DNA of 64,000 nucleotides from Whitmania pigra (GCA_021613335.1 JAJTWR010000386.1:607501-671500); one strand, 5' to 3'. Positions 51,418-63,508 are shown, counted from the stretch's first letter. Translations and numbers: made by a program. The notes: generated by a model from the letters alone, not told the origin.

Positions 51418-51964
51418 AAAATATTTGATTAATATCTCTTATTTTTGATAAAAAGACGATCTTCCTGTGATTTGAGTGGTTTTCAGATTCTTAATTAAGA
51501 AACTGCTTAAATGCATTAACTACTGCAAATTAAAAGCAACAGTTAGATTTTCAATACAGTATTTGAAATCGCATTGTGCATTAGGAGACCATTCACTACT
51601 CAAATATGTCTGCTTTACAAAATATGTTGTATGAAAATAATTAGAGAAACGAAAGTTGCAAAATACAAAATTAAGACTATATTATTTTCATAAGCGTTCC
51701 CTAATTTATAATTATAAATTTAAAGCCGCCACATTCTCTGTGAAACGTTTTTGTATGCTATAGTGCTGCAACGTTAAGTTTAATGTATCTATTTATTTAA
51801 TATATAAAAAAATATTTGTGCAAAAATAATGTGCAGATGAACGAGCGTGAATTCACCATCGGTACAAAAATTTCATTGCCAAGAAAACGTAAACAAATTT
51901 TTGGTTGTGGGACGATATTGAGTTCTGATTTTCATCCGAAACAAGAGAAGAAAATCATTTTATA

Positions 51965-53704
51965 ATGTCTGAAGAATTAGTAACCAGCTTACAGTCTTAC
52001 AAAGTTCAATTGAGCCAAGTGTGTGCCTTCGATAATATCACCAGATTCAATATCAGATTGTAGAAAAGTTGACTTTACGATTACATTATACAGCTTTATA
52101 AATCTATTAAATTATTAAGTCGTGTCAAGACAAATCTTTAATAAATCAAAGTTAATTTTTGTTAAGTTTAAAATTTTCTGTTATTTAGGTTGAACAGTCT
52201 CTCCTAACTGACCCACCAAATGTTGATGAATTGTTGAAGCTAAAAAGAGATCTTGAGGTTTAATTTGAATCTTTGAGACTAACTCTTAATAGACGACTTT
52301 ATGCAAACATTTGCACAACAGGAAGTAATTTCTTTGACTCAATCCCTCATCGAACCGACGGAAGAACGAGCTCCTCGTTCTGTGGCTCAGTACTTAGAAC
52401 CCTCGACATCGAAGTCTCAGAGACCTTGGAAAGTTGGCGACAGATGTGAAGCTTACATGTCCAAGGAAAATAAATATCAGGTCGGAACCATAAAGGAGAT
52501 ACTCGAAGACAGGACGTGCTGCGTTGCCTTTGGCACAAAATACAGTGAAATTGTACAGTTAGATTCTCTCAGAATTACAAAGTGAGACAAAATTAGCTAA
52601 TATTTTCTTGATTATTCTAGTATTAGTGGTTGTAATTTTAGTCGAGGCAAATGAAATCGTGAATGTCGAGTCGGTGGGGTGTGTATCATGCACTCCTTTG
52701 CATGCTAAAGGTGTCCAATTGCCTTCTAATTTTTTTATTTTTTAAAATTTATTTTAAAGTAATAACAATAAATACAGACCAACAAAGATAGAACCGATGC
52801 AAGATTTGTCACAATAATTTCAATAAAGGTTCCATTAAATGGAGCAAATTTTATAACATTATATGACTGTCGAGTTATTAAAACTCATTTTTAAAACAAA
52901 TTATTTCAGCTTCATTTGTGAGCAATTGTCTGCCCTCTTACATTTCACCTGTCATAATTTCATCATTTCCCATGTCTGAATTAACTAATGTAATGCTAGG
53001 TATAAGGTTAAATTCCATTTTTTTATGTTATGTAGATACAAAAAATTGAATTTATATTAATATTAATAGTTTTTGTTTAAGTTACACAATTATTATTATT
53101 AGTATTATTATTATACCGATTACTAATTAAGGTTTCATTGCACCGATGCTCATATGTAATTGAGTTCATTTCCAAAGGATAAAAATAGATCCACAGAGGG
53201 AACACAGGAGACAGAAGGCGAAGAAGTACGAAGAAAAAGTGAGAGAAGAGGAAAAACTAGGAGAGGACATCAAGAACAAGTGGCAAGCTTTCAATAGCAA
53301 GGTATTTGCTAGCTCATAGATATTCATGATATTGTTCAACCTTATGGCTACTTAACGTATGATAATATTATTTCTCAGCGTCCACGTAACGAATATTTGT
53401 AATGATTTTCCCTGCACCATAGGCCATCTAGCTTGAAAATGCCAGAATGATATTATTAATAATAATACTAATATTAATAGTAATAATAAATGGCATCAAT
53501 CAATTCAGCTTAGCTAACCTTTTGACAAACTTTTTACCATTTTATTATCAGATGGCAAAGACTAAAAAGATGTCCAAGAAGAGCATATTCGCGACGCCAG
53601 ACACAGTCAACGGCAGGGTCGGAGTGGGCACTTGTGGCATCGGAGGTCGACCGATGACGAAGTTTTCGCAGGCGGAAAAACTCAACAAAGGAACCAATTG
53701 TTGA
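51965..53704 (+). CDS. SMNDC1: SMNDC1 (SPF30) splicing factor, copy 2
   Basis: Five exons: 51965-52018, 52189-52257, 52322-52581, 53178-53301 and 53552-53704, giving 219 residues. The domain order is the same as copy 1, with a Tudor domain from WKVGDRCEAYMSKENKYQVG. Its Tudor exon is almost identical in DNA to copy 1, while exons 2, 4 and 5 are clearly diverged (VEQSLLTDPPNVDELLKLKR against VEQSLLNPNLTNAEELLKLK). It has an extra 64-bp intron (52258-52321) splitting DLE from EVIS. It converges on TAF9 with 259 bp between stops. Confidence 0.95.
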
Positions 53705-53963
53705 GCAGACGATCTAGTAGTTTAAGTTCCTATTTGCAAAAATCTCAATTTGCTGTGACAAAAGACAGATTTTGACTGATTAGATTCCATTGGACTTTTT
53801 TCAATGGTGGAGAATAAAATTATTTGTGATGTGCTCAGTGCAATGTCAGCTAATATAAAACCTGTACGCAGGTTTAAAGATCAAACACTTCGTTCGAATA
53901 TCCATGTTTATTACACCATCGACACAATTGACACAATTACAAACAACCAATGTCCTTTTCAAC

Positions 53964-54663
53964 TCATTCCATTGAGTGGAAATGCGACCCGTATTTACCG
54001 GACTGCTTGACAGAAGAACCGGCCGGCTTCTTGTGAGTGAGTTCGTAGTTTGGGTTGGTGAGGCAGTACCTGTCTGGAGGGAATTTAGGTCCACTGAAGG
54101 CTTTGATCGGTGGCAGTGGGTTGCTGTTAATCGTCCTAGCAGTTTCGAGCAGCAACTGAAATAAGTAACATGTTAATTAATTAATTAGGCATTTGTTTTG
54201 GCTTAGTGCTATCTCTAAAATCCTTAAAGCCTATACACATGAACATCTGTAAATGTGTGAATGAAATGCATAGACAAAGTGAAGATTGTGATTTGGTTAG
54301 TTTAGACATTGCTAATTAAGTTCTTAACGTTTTAAAGCTTACTTCTCTGGGAGGAGGCCTTGTAAAATAATTGTCTAGCTTAAGCTTGGCCACCCCGCGT
54401 ACATCCGAATCTTCAACAGATTTCCTTCCGTTCATCTGAGCCAATATTTTGGCGTCATCTAACATATCAACCACATACCCTGAAAGTCAAACAATTATAC
54501 TTAAAAGATCTATAATGTGATGTTTGGTCTTATGGGGCTTTCACTCACTTCGCGCAACTTCAAGCAACATTTGTGGAACATTTGGATCGTATTCTTTGAC
54601 GTTCATTTCGCTTAAAATATTTTTCATGCATTGTACTTCCTTCGATTCAATCTTGCCAGACAT
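53964..54663 (-). CDS. TAF9: TAF9, TFIID/SAGA histone-fold subunit
   Basis: Three minus-strand exons: 54663-54549, 54479-54343 and 54155-53964, giving 147 residues. The histone fold runs from about residue 10 to 80 ([50 protein letters not shown]). The conserved downstream motifs are [32 protein letters not shown] and [11 protein letters not shown]9 pairs with TAF6 in TFIID and SAGA (known). It is shorter than the vertebrate protein, which has a longer C-terminal tail. Confidence 0.95.
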
Positions 54664-55640
54664 GACTGCGATTTGTAAACGTCGGGTTTTTGTTTTTGTT
54701 GCGTCTTATGAACGATAATACATTTTATTTTCCAAAAACATTAAATGCAGCATTTTTAAAGCTAACTTTGTAAAAAGAGATTGTGAACTTTTAATTTTTA
54801 TCTTAATTAATTAGCAGTTAATTTGTAAGGCATAACGTTTCCAATTTCAATTTTAAATTCATGTGCTGCACCAGGGTCGTCGATGGGAGGAGAGAAAGTG
54901 CCCAGATGGGCAAATAAAAGATACAATTAATGATAATTATTTCGTAAGATATATATTTAATTAACACGAGGTAACGAATCGAAGCATGTATTTTGTTTAA
55001 TTATTATCTTATAAAAAGCTTTTTTTATTTAATTATTCTTTTATAAAAAGCCATTTTTGTATGTAATTATTATTTTATAAAAAAGCTATTTTTTATTTAA
55101 TTATTATTTTATAAAAAGCTTTTTTTTATTTAATTATTATTTTATAAAAAGCTATTTTTTATAAAAATAATTAAAAATTTTTGTAGCCAACAGTATTCCA
55201 ATCAGCTGGACCCCAGGTCTTACGTCGCTATTTTCGTATTCAAGTGGTTTTCTTCCAAATCGTAAAAGGTACGAGTTTATGTTTAATTTCGACTAAACAA
55301 CTTGCTTGCTTTTCATTTTTGGTTAGTTAGTATGGTTAAAATTTTATAATTTGAAGTATTTATACTGTTAGTTTAATACCATTGAACCAGTTATATTTAT
55401 TTGAACCAGTACGATTCCATAAGATAATGGCTATATAATTAACATGATGCAATGTCTTGAAAAAATGGCGGAGTAATTAAAGTTATCATAGTTGATTTCT
55501 TTAAATGTTTTCATAAGGTACTTGTTATTTAATTGATGTTTTGAAATGTGGCCGAGTAATTAAAGCTATCGTAATTTAATTTAATCGAAGTATGTAACAA
55601 AACATACGGGCTTTCATGAAGAATAACCTGAAATTAAATT
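54664..55640. other. Intergenic with AT-rich minisatellite
   Basis: At about 54995-55165 an AT-rich unit of roughly 37 bp (TTTAATTATTATTTTATAAA, then AAGCTATTTTT) repeats about five times. No gene was seen. Confidence 0.75.
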
Positions 55641-55646
55641 AAGAAA

Positions 55647-55743
55647 GTGGCTGCAAGACTTTTAAAAAGATTTGGCAGAAATCAGACATCACTTCTTCCA
55701 GTGAGGCAAAATTTTGCAACCAAGAAAAAGTTGCTTGAAAAAT
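55647..55743 (+). pseudogene. Orphan GHITM exon-1-like fragment, unit 1
   Basis: VAARLLKRFGRNQTSLLPVR parallels MLAARLLTRCGRVQPSLLQV of the true GHITM first exon 1.7 kb downstream. No ATG starts it, and a SINE sits directly after it. Confidence 0.7.
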
Positions 55744-55754
55744 GCACATTATCC

Positions 55755-55799
55755 ACTCCAAATCATCTCAGTTATGCAACGGACTATAATCAAATAAAA
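55755..55799 (+). mobile_element. 5'-truncated SINE copy with 11-bp target-site duplication
   Basis: A 45-bp insert containing TCAGTTATGCAACGGACTAT and AATCAAATAAAA is flanked by GCACATTATCC at 55744-55754 and 55800-55810. Confidence 0.93.
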
Positions 55800-55989
55800 G
55801 CACATTATCCGCATTATCAATATCTTGTTCGTTTTCAATCAAATCGGCTATACTTTCGCCAACAAGATCTTCAGAAATATGACATAATGGCTCATCCATG
55901 TCCATGTCATCAGTAATAGAGTTTTTCTCAACAACTAATGAAAATGCCTTGACAAAATTAGCTGCATTAAATCGCAAATTTATATAATG

Positions 55990-56124
55990 TTTGTTTTATT
56001 AACGTCCGTTGCATATCTAGATGATTAGGACGGTGCTCCCGCACCCCGGTTTGAACCCCGTGCTGCCATCGAAAGAGGCCTAACGGTTAGGCCAAGCAGG
56101 CGCACACAAGATTATACAAAACCA
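55990..56124 (-). mobile_element. Full-length tRNA-derived SINE with ~18-bp target-site duplication
   Basis: On the minus strand the head has a box A-like TGGCCTAACCGTTAGG and a box B-like GGGGTTCAAACC, then a short body and the family tail ATGCAACGGACGTTAATAAA. It is flanked by AAATCGCAAATTTATATAA (55971-55989) and AAATCGCAATTTATATAA (56125-56142). It is the only copy with its 5' tRNA-like head. Confidence 0.85.
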
Positions 56125-56309
56125 AATCGCAATTTATATAAAACATTTTCAGAATACGACTACTAAGAGTAATAATTCAGAAGCGAGAAATGGCGATATT
56201 AAGCAAAAGTTAAAAAAAGAAAACAAAGATATTGTGCTTGCAAAGTGATGTACCAAATTGTAAAATTGGAAAAAAAATATTTTTCTTCATTTTATTTAAT
56301 TTTTTTTTT

Positions 56310-56478
56310 AAATAGTTAAAAAGTAGTTAACTATTTGTAGTTAATAACTACTTTATAAGTAGTTAACTACTATTTTTTAACTACTTTTTTAAGAGTAGTT
56401 ATTAACTACTTCCTAACTACTTTAAAGTAGTTATTAACTAGTAGTTAACTACTTATAGTTAGTAACTACCCATCACTG
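56310..56478 (-). mobile_element. hAT-like transposon end with TAGTTAACTAC subterminal repeats
   Basis: The minus strand starts CAGTGATGGGTAGTTACTAA and continues as about ten variants of AGTTAACTAC or AGTTATTAACTAC. A CAGTGATGG terminus with clustered subterminal palindromes is typical of hAT elements. Its right end abuts AAGCTCTCAATGGC, which is continuous in unit 2 (about 59,920). The other end was not identified. Confidence 0.65.
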
Positions 56479-57336
56479 AAGCTCTCAATGGCTTTTTCAT
56501 GTCGCATGTTATCTATTATGAGCTAACTCATACAATTCAAAGATTTAGCAGATTTTAAAGCGCCGAAAACGAATAACTGAGTTATTGCAAGAATCGTATT
56601 AATCGTTCTTTAACATTGGCCTTGAATTACTATACTCATGAAATGAATGCAATATCAAATCAATCGTGTACGATTTTACAAATTGAAACGTTTGAATTTG
56701 TCCATGATACGAATGTTTTCTAATTTTATTTTATTTTTCAAATCATTAATAAGGGTATGCATTTATACAATTGATTTATTTTTTGAAATTGAAATTCAAA
56801 TATTTAAAATATTTGAAAGCATTAGACGAAATTAGTGGATTAGTAGTCACGGATTATTATCGTCAATCAGTTCTATTGGTTCTATAGTCTCGGTTGTTCT
56901 CGGTTTTCTGCTGGTTCTGATATTTGTGGGATTTTGGGCAGGTTTTATAATGCTTATTATTATAGTAATAATTATACCATTAACAATATCCAATGTTGAA
57001 GTTCGTGCATTAGCGAAAATCTGATCCAGTTAAAGAAAATGTGGTCTTTACATTGTGTACTTGCTCGTTAAAATGATATGACGATGCAATTCACAAGTTA
57101 TTTGAAGCGGTTTTAATTAATAATTTAAGTTTTTTTGAGGCATTTAATGTTTTGCTTTTAAGAGGAATATGACGCAATACTTGGGAATATGGCCCATAAT
57201 AGGTATTAAGATGTTAGAATGTATGTATACGGGAATAGATTATTGGCACGAAACACTAAGTAAAAACCGTTTTATATAGCCATTAAATTTGTTTGATGGG
57301 TTGTAATTTTTTGGAGTAGAAATCCAAACTAAAGCT

Positions 57337-59039
57337 ATGCTGGCTGCAAGACTTTTGACAAGATGTGGCAGAGTTCAGCCATCACTTCTCCAAGTGAGGC
57401 AGCATTTGACAACCAAGTCGAGGTTGTTTGTTCAAGAAGGAAGGAGTTCAAAAATTCAGTCTCGAACGCCAACCTTGATGGAAAGGCTTATGGCTCCAAC
57501 CGGTGCAAACGGTGGGTACGGTTGAGATGATAAATTTAAAAAAATGAGTATATGGTTCATTTTACCAAGATTTAAATTTATTAGTAATTATTGACGATAA
57601 CAACTTTTTCAAATCAGCCTATCGGATGGGAAAGGCCGTTGTAGCCGGTGCTTCTGCATTTGCCCTTGGATCGCTGTGTTACTATGGCTTGGGTCTTTCG
57701 AATGAAATGGGAGTTATCGACACTCACATGTACTGATATCTTATTTTGTACTGCTTGAAATGTAAATTTAATTCGATTGAGTTATTAATGAATTGCTAAC
57801 ATTCTCCAGCTGTTGGTCGGAAACCGTTCGCCAGCGCATAAGAAGCACTTATGCTTATTTCGGGGGAAGCATTCTCGCCACGGCCGTCTCTGCCGTCGCA
57901 GCGTCAAGGTTTCCGCCTCTCCTCAACTTTATGACGAGATCTCCTATGCTAGTATGTTGACAATGACACAGATCAATATGTCACCGTATTTTGGTGTTCA
58001 CTTTAAGATTTACTTGTAAATGTTCTTTCTGGCTAACGTGATTATTTATGTTTGTTTTCTGATTTCTAAATCATTTCTAAATGATTTCTATTACATCCAA
58101 ACAGGCCATATTTGGATCACTTGTTATTGTGATTTCTTTGCTGAAGGTCTGCATGCATCTGCCTTACACTGAAAGCTTTGGCACAAAGCATCTGGCTTGG
58201 CTTGCCTTTGCTTCATCTATGGGAGCTCTTGGTTGCCCAATTGTATTCCTAGGGGGACCACTTTTGGCCAGGGCTGCTGCTTACACTGCTGGAATTGTCG
58301 GAGGTTTGTGCTTTCAACGAAATTTCAATTTACCCATTTGTACGTTATCTCGTGAATGCGCATCGTAACCGCCCAAAACGTTGCTTTTGTAATTCTCGAC
58401 TTAAAAACTATATGCCAAATGATTTTTTTTGTTACAAACAGGTCTTTCAACTCTCGCCATTTGCGCGCCCAACGAAAAGTTCTTGTACATGGGAGGGCCA
58501 TTGGCCATGGGACTGGGAGCTATAATTGTTGTCTCTATCGGTCAGTGCATACATTCGTCTTGTTTTGCGAATGGCACTTTCGCTAACAATGAATGCATCT
58601 GGATGAATTGTTTTCTGTTCTGGGTTTGATTTTTGCGATGATTATTTTGATTTTAGGTTCTATATTTGTGCCAATCACCACCGTGATAGGGTCTAGTCTT
58701 TACTCGATATCTCTTTACGGGGGTCTGGTTCTCTTCGGTGGGTTCGTTCTTTACGATACCCAGCACGTCATCCACATGGCCCAGAGGCACCCCTACTATT
58801 CGTACTTACCGTTCGACCCCATCAATGCGTGAGTTTCAAAGCCATGCCTGTCATTATGTCATCCAGTTTTTAAGCTAAGACCTGAGACTTGAATGAAATC
58901 TTATTTAGAAATATTCAATAATATGTGTTATAATTGTAGATGCCTTGGGATTTACTTGGATATAGTGAACATTTTCACCAGCATCGCGGAAATCCTTGCA
59001 AAAAATCTGCAATCTGGCAACAAAAGAAAGAGAAAATAA
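57337..59039 (+). CDS. GHITM: GHITM/TMBIM5 mitochondrial inner-membrane protein, copy 1
   Basis: Seven exons: 57337-57511, 57618-57729, 57810-57951, 58105-58303, 58442-58540, 58657-58828 and 58940-59039, giving 332 residues against 345 in human. A basic presequence (MLAARLLTRCGRVQPSLLQV) precedes several membrane segments of the Bax-inhibitor-1 family. Signatures: ALGSLCYYGLGLSNE, KHLAWL, GGPLLARAAAYTAGIVGGLS, APNEKFLYMGGPLAMGLG, LYGGLVLFGGFVLYDTQHVI and YLPFDPINACLGIYLDIVNI. It has a basic C-terminus (GNKRKRK). TMBIM5 shapes cristae and exchanges Ca2+/H+ across the inner membrane (known); the Asp in YDTQ, the channel-gating position, is present. All phases are consistent and there is no lesion. 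Confidence 0.96.
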
Positions 59040-59084
59040 GCTGATGATTATTGTTCGCCATTTCTTAACAATCTTGAATACTTG

Positions 59085-59698
59085 CGGTTATAAATGGTCT
59101 TGTTGACAGAAAACCTGTAAATGTTTCTAATGTTCTTAATAATCTCAATAATACCTGACCAAAGGAGGGGATACAGAAGTTTACAAACGTTGGTTAATTT
59201 CAGATTGTGGTAGAATTCTAGATAGAATGCTAGCTAGAGCTAGGTAGTTTCTAAGAATGTTGTGCTGTAGTAAGTCTCCTGGTTAACTTTTTTGTCTAAC
59301 ATTCACAACTGCCAGGCAAATCTCAAAGTTCTTTGGATTGGCTCTGAAGTACCTTCTAATGAGCACCAGAGAAACCTTTAGCGCGCGAATGGTCATTGTG
59401 AACAATGACGCAAGTTGGTGGATGCAACATGCTTTGATACGTTAAGGAAGATGTTTTTATAATAACAGTGTGGATGGTATCGATGGGAACACGGGTGAAC
59501 GAAATGTAAACCATTTAAGTGGCTCTCTTTCACGAGGGCGCAGTGAAAGCTGTGTTGATTCAATTTGGGATTTGATTTGGAATTTTGAGATTCGATTTGA
59601 GATTTGGTTATTGAGATTTGAATCATTTTACAGATGATTTGAGATTTGACCATGGAGATTCGATTTGAGATTTGCCCATCACTGCCTTAAATCAAATT
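59085..59698. other. Spacer of GHITM unit 1 with hAT-like end (59567-59684)
   Basis: The minus strand at 59684 starts CAGTGATGGGCAAATCTCAA and continues as GATTTGAGATTT variants, another hAT-like terminus with subterminal repeats. The same stretch recurs at 63179-63296. No other gene was seen. Confidence 0.55.
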
Positions 59699-59896
59699 AT
59701 GAAAGTGATAGCTGCAAGACTTTTAACAAGATTTGGCAGAAGTCAGACATCACTTCTCCCAGTGAGGCAAAATTTTGCAATCAAGAAAAAGTTGCTTGAA
59801 AAATGTCCCTGTCAGTTTTGTCTTGATGGACCCAACTCTTACCGCCGGCAATGGGAGGCACTTGTTGGTCATGTTATGCCGGTCACTACTGCCTAG
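59699..59896 (+). pseudogene. Orphan GHITM exon-1-like ORF, unit 2
   Basis: MKVIAARLLTRFGRSQTSLL resembles the GHITM presequence for about 35 residues, then passes into unrelated sequence (CPCQFCLDGPNSYRRQWEAL) and stops at 59896. It could be a relic first exon or a short alternative first exon; no strong splice donor follows the homologous part. Confidence 0.6.
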
Positions 59897-60965
59897 ACTG
59901 GAGCGATTGCGAAAGCTCTCAATGGCGTTTTGACATGTTGCATGCTATCTGTTTATCACCTGCAAACTTCGACTGTATTTGCGTATTTCAATGCGTATTT
60001 GCCCATTTCAATTTTGAACTCTAATGTTTGTGAGGCCCTAAACTTTTCTAGGCCCCTGCGCGGAGCACCGGCTGCACTCACCTCTCTTGGGGCCTGGCTC
60101 CGTTATGAAATGGACGTTAATAAAATGCACATACGGGTTGTGGCCCACCCCCGAGCTAACGCATAAAATTCAAGGCCTTAACAGATTTTAAAGTGCCGAA
60201 AACGAATAACTGAGTTATTGCAATAATCGAATTGATCGTTCTTTAACATTGGCCTTGAATTACTATACTCATGAAATGAATGCAATATCAAATCAATCGT
60301 GTACGATTTTACAAATTGAAACGTTTGAATTTGTCCATGATACGAATGTTTTCTAATTTTTTTTTTTTCAAATCATTAATAAGGGTATGCATTTATACAA
60401 TTGATTTATTTTTTTTAATTGAAATTTAATCTTTAAAATATTTGAAAGCATTAGACGAAATTAGTGGATTAGTAGTCACGGATTATTATCGTCAATCAGT
60501 TCTATTGGTTCTATAGTCTCGGTTGTTCTCGGTTTTCTGCTGGTTCTGACATTTGTGAGTTTTTGGGCAGGTTTTGTAATGCTAATTACTATCGTAATAA
60601 TTTTACCATTAACAATATTCAATGTTGAAGTTCGTGCATTAGCGAAAATCTGATCCAGTTAAAGAAAATGTGGTCCTTACATTGTGTACATGCTCGTTAA
60701 AATGATATGACGATGCAATTCACAAGTTATTTGAAGCGGTTTTAATTAATAATTTAAGTTTTTTTGAGGCATATAATGTTTTGCTTTTAAGAGGAATATG
60801 ACGCAATAGTTGGGAATATGGCCCATCATAGGTATTAAGATGTTAGAATGTATGTGTACTGGAATAGATTATTGGCACGAAATACTCAGTAAAAACCGTT
60901 TTATATAGCCATTAAATTTGTTTGATGGGTTGTAATTTTTTGGAGTAGAAATCCAAACTAAAGCT

Positions 60966-62651
60966 ATGCTGGCTGCAAGACTTTTGACAAGATGTGGCAG
61001 AGTTCAGCCATCACTTCTCCAAGTGAGGCAGCATTTGACAACCAAGTCGAGGTTGTTTGTTCAAGAAGGAAGGAGTTCAAAAATTCAGTCTCGAACGCCA
61101 ACCTTGATGGAAAGGCTTATGGCTCCTGCCGGTGCAAATGGTGGGTATGGTTGATATGATAAATTAAAAAAAATGAGTATATGGTTCATTTTACCAAGAT
61201 TTAAATCTATTAGTAATTATTGACGATAACAAATTTTTCAAATCAGCCTATGGGATGGGAAAGGCCGTTGTAGCCGGTGCTTCTGCATTTGCCCTTGGAT
61301 CGCTGTGTTACTATGGCTTGGGTCTTTCGAATGAAAGAGGAGCTATCGACACTCATGTGTATGCTTACAGATTTCTTGTTTTGTACTGCTTGAGATGTGA
61401 AGTTAATTCGATTGAGTTATTAATGTATTGCTAACATTCTCCAGCTATTGGTCGGAAACTGTTCGTCAGCGCATAAGAAGCACTTATGCTTATTTCGGGG
61501 GAAGCATTCTCGCCACGGCCGTCTCTGCTGTCGCAGCGTCAAGTTTTCCGCCTCTCCTCAACTTTATGACGAGATCTCCCATGCTGGTATGTTGACAATG
61601 ACACAGATCATAATGCCACTCTATTTTGGTGTTTTCTATAAGATTTAGTTTTAAATATTCTTTCTGGCTTTCATGATTATTTATGTTTGTTTTCTGATTT
61701 CTAAATCATTTCCAAATGATTTCTATTACACCCAAACAGGCCATAATTGGGTCATTTGTTGTTTCGACTTCTTTGCTGCTGATATGCCAGAATTTGCCTT
61801 ACACTGAAAGCTTTGGCACAAAGCATCTGGCTTGGCTTGCCATTGCTTCATCTGTGGGAGCTGGTATTTGCCCAATTGTATTCCTAGGGGGACCACTTTT
61901 AGCCAGGGCTGCTGCTTACACTGCTGGAATTGTCGGAGGTTTGTGCTTTCAATGAAAGTTCAATTTACCCATTTGTACGTTATCTTGTGAATGCGGATCG
62001 TGACCGCCCAAAACTTTGCTTTTGTAATTCTCGACTTTTTTTTTTGCAAACAGGTCTTTCGACTCTCGCTGTTTGCGCCCCCAGCGAAAAGTTCTTGTAC
62101 ATGGGAGGGCCATTGGCCATGGGACTGGGAGCTGTATTTGTTGCCTCTATCGGTCAGGGCATCCATTCGTCTTGTTTTGTGAATTGCACTTTTGCTAACA
62201 ATGAATGCATTTGGATAAATTGTTTTCTGTTCTGGGTTTGATTTTTGCAAGGATTATTTTGATTTTAGGTTCTATATTTGTGCCAATCACCACCGTGATA
62301 TGGTCTAGTCTTTACTCGATATCTCTGTACGGGGGTCTGGTTCTTTTCGGTGGGTTCGTTCTTTACGATACCCAGCACGTCATCCACATGGCCCAGAGGC
62401 ACCCCTACTATTCGTACTTACCGTTCGACCCCATCAATGCGTGAGTTTCAAAGCCATGCCTGTCATTATGTCATCCAGTTTTTAAGCTAAGACCTGAGAC
62501 TTGAATGAAATCTTATTTAGAAATATTCAATAATATGTGTTATAATTGTAGATGCCTTGGGATTTACTTGGATATAGTGAACATTTTCACCAGAATCGCG
62601 GAAATCCTTGCAAAAAATCTGCAATCTGGCAACAAAAGAAAGAGAAAATAA
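60966..62651 (+). CDS. GHITM: GHITM/TMBIM5 mitochondrial inner-membrane protein, copy 2
   Basis: Seven exons: 60966-61140, 61247-61358, 61445-61586, 61740-61938, 62054-62152, 62269-62440 and 62552-62651, with exon lengths identical to copy 1, giving 332 residues. All catalytic and membrane signatures of copy 1 are kept. Substitutions cluster in exon 4 (IIGSFVVSTSLLLICQNLPY against IFGSLVIVISLLKVCMHLPY) and few elsewhere. The exon 2 donor differs: a small indel moved it to GT|GTATGC, but the phase is preserved. Confidence 0.96.
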
Positions 62652-63310
62652 GCTGATGATTATTGTTCGCCATTTCTTAACAATCTTGAATACTTGCAAT
62701 TATAAATGGTCTTGTTGACAGAAAACCTGTAAATGTTTCTAATGTTCTTAATAATCTCAATAATACCTGACCAAAGGAGGGGATACAGAAGTTTACAAAC
62801 GTTGGTTAATTTCAGATTGTGGTAGAATTCTAGATAGAATGCTAGCTAGAGCTAGGTAGTTTCTAAGAATGTTGTGCTGTAGTAAGTCTCCTGGTTAACT
62901 TTTTTGTCTAACATTCACAACTGCCAGGCAAATCTCAAAGTTCTTTGGATTGGCTCTGAAGTACCTTCTAATGAGCACCAGAGAAACCTTTAGCGCGCGA
63001 ATGGTCATTGTGAACAATGACGCAAGTTGGTGGATGCAACATGCTTTGATACGTTAAGGAAGATGTTTTTATAATAACAGTGTGGATGGTATCGATGGGA
63101 ACACGGGTGAACGAAATGTAAACCATTTAAGTGGCTCTCTTTCACGAGGGCGCAGTGAAAGCTGTGTTGATTCAATTTGGGATTTGATTTGGAATTTTGA
63201 GATTCGATTTGAGATTTGGTTATTGAGATTTGAATCATTTTACAGATGATTTGAGATTTGACCATGGAGATTCGATTTGAGATTTGCCCATCACTGCCTT
63301 AAATCAAATT

Positions 63311-63508
63311 ATGAAAGTGATAGCTGCAAGACTTTTAACAAGATTTGGCAGAAGTCAGACATCACTTCTCCCAGTGAGGCAAAATTTTGCAATCAAGAAA
63401 AAGTTGCTTGAAAAATGTCCCTGTCAGTTTTGTCTTGATGGACCCAACTCTTACCGCCGGCAATGGGAGGCACTTGTTGGTCATGTTATGCCGGTCACTA
63501 CTGCCTAG
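63311..63508 (+). pseudogene. Orphan GHITM exon-1-like ORF, unit 3
   Basis: Same encoded protein as 59699-59896, in the third, incomplete unit. Confidence 0.6.

Noticed and set aside
55768..55977. 69-residue minus-strand ORF
   Set aside because: Overlaps a SINE insertion and has no recognisable domain; probably element debris.
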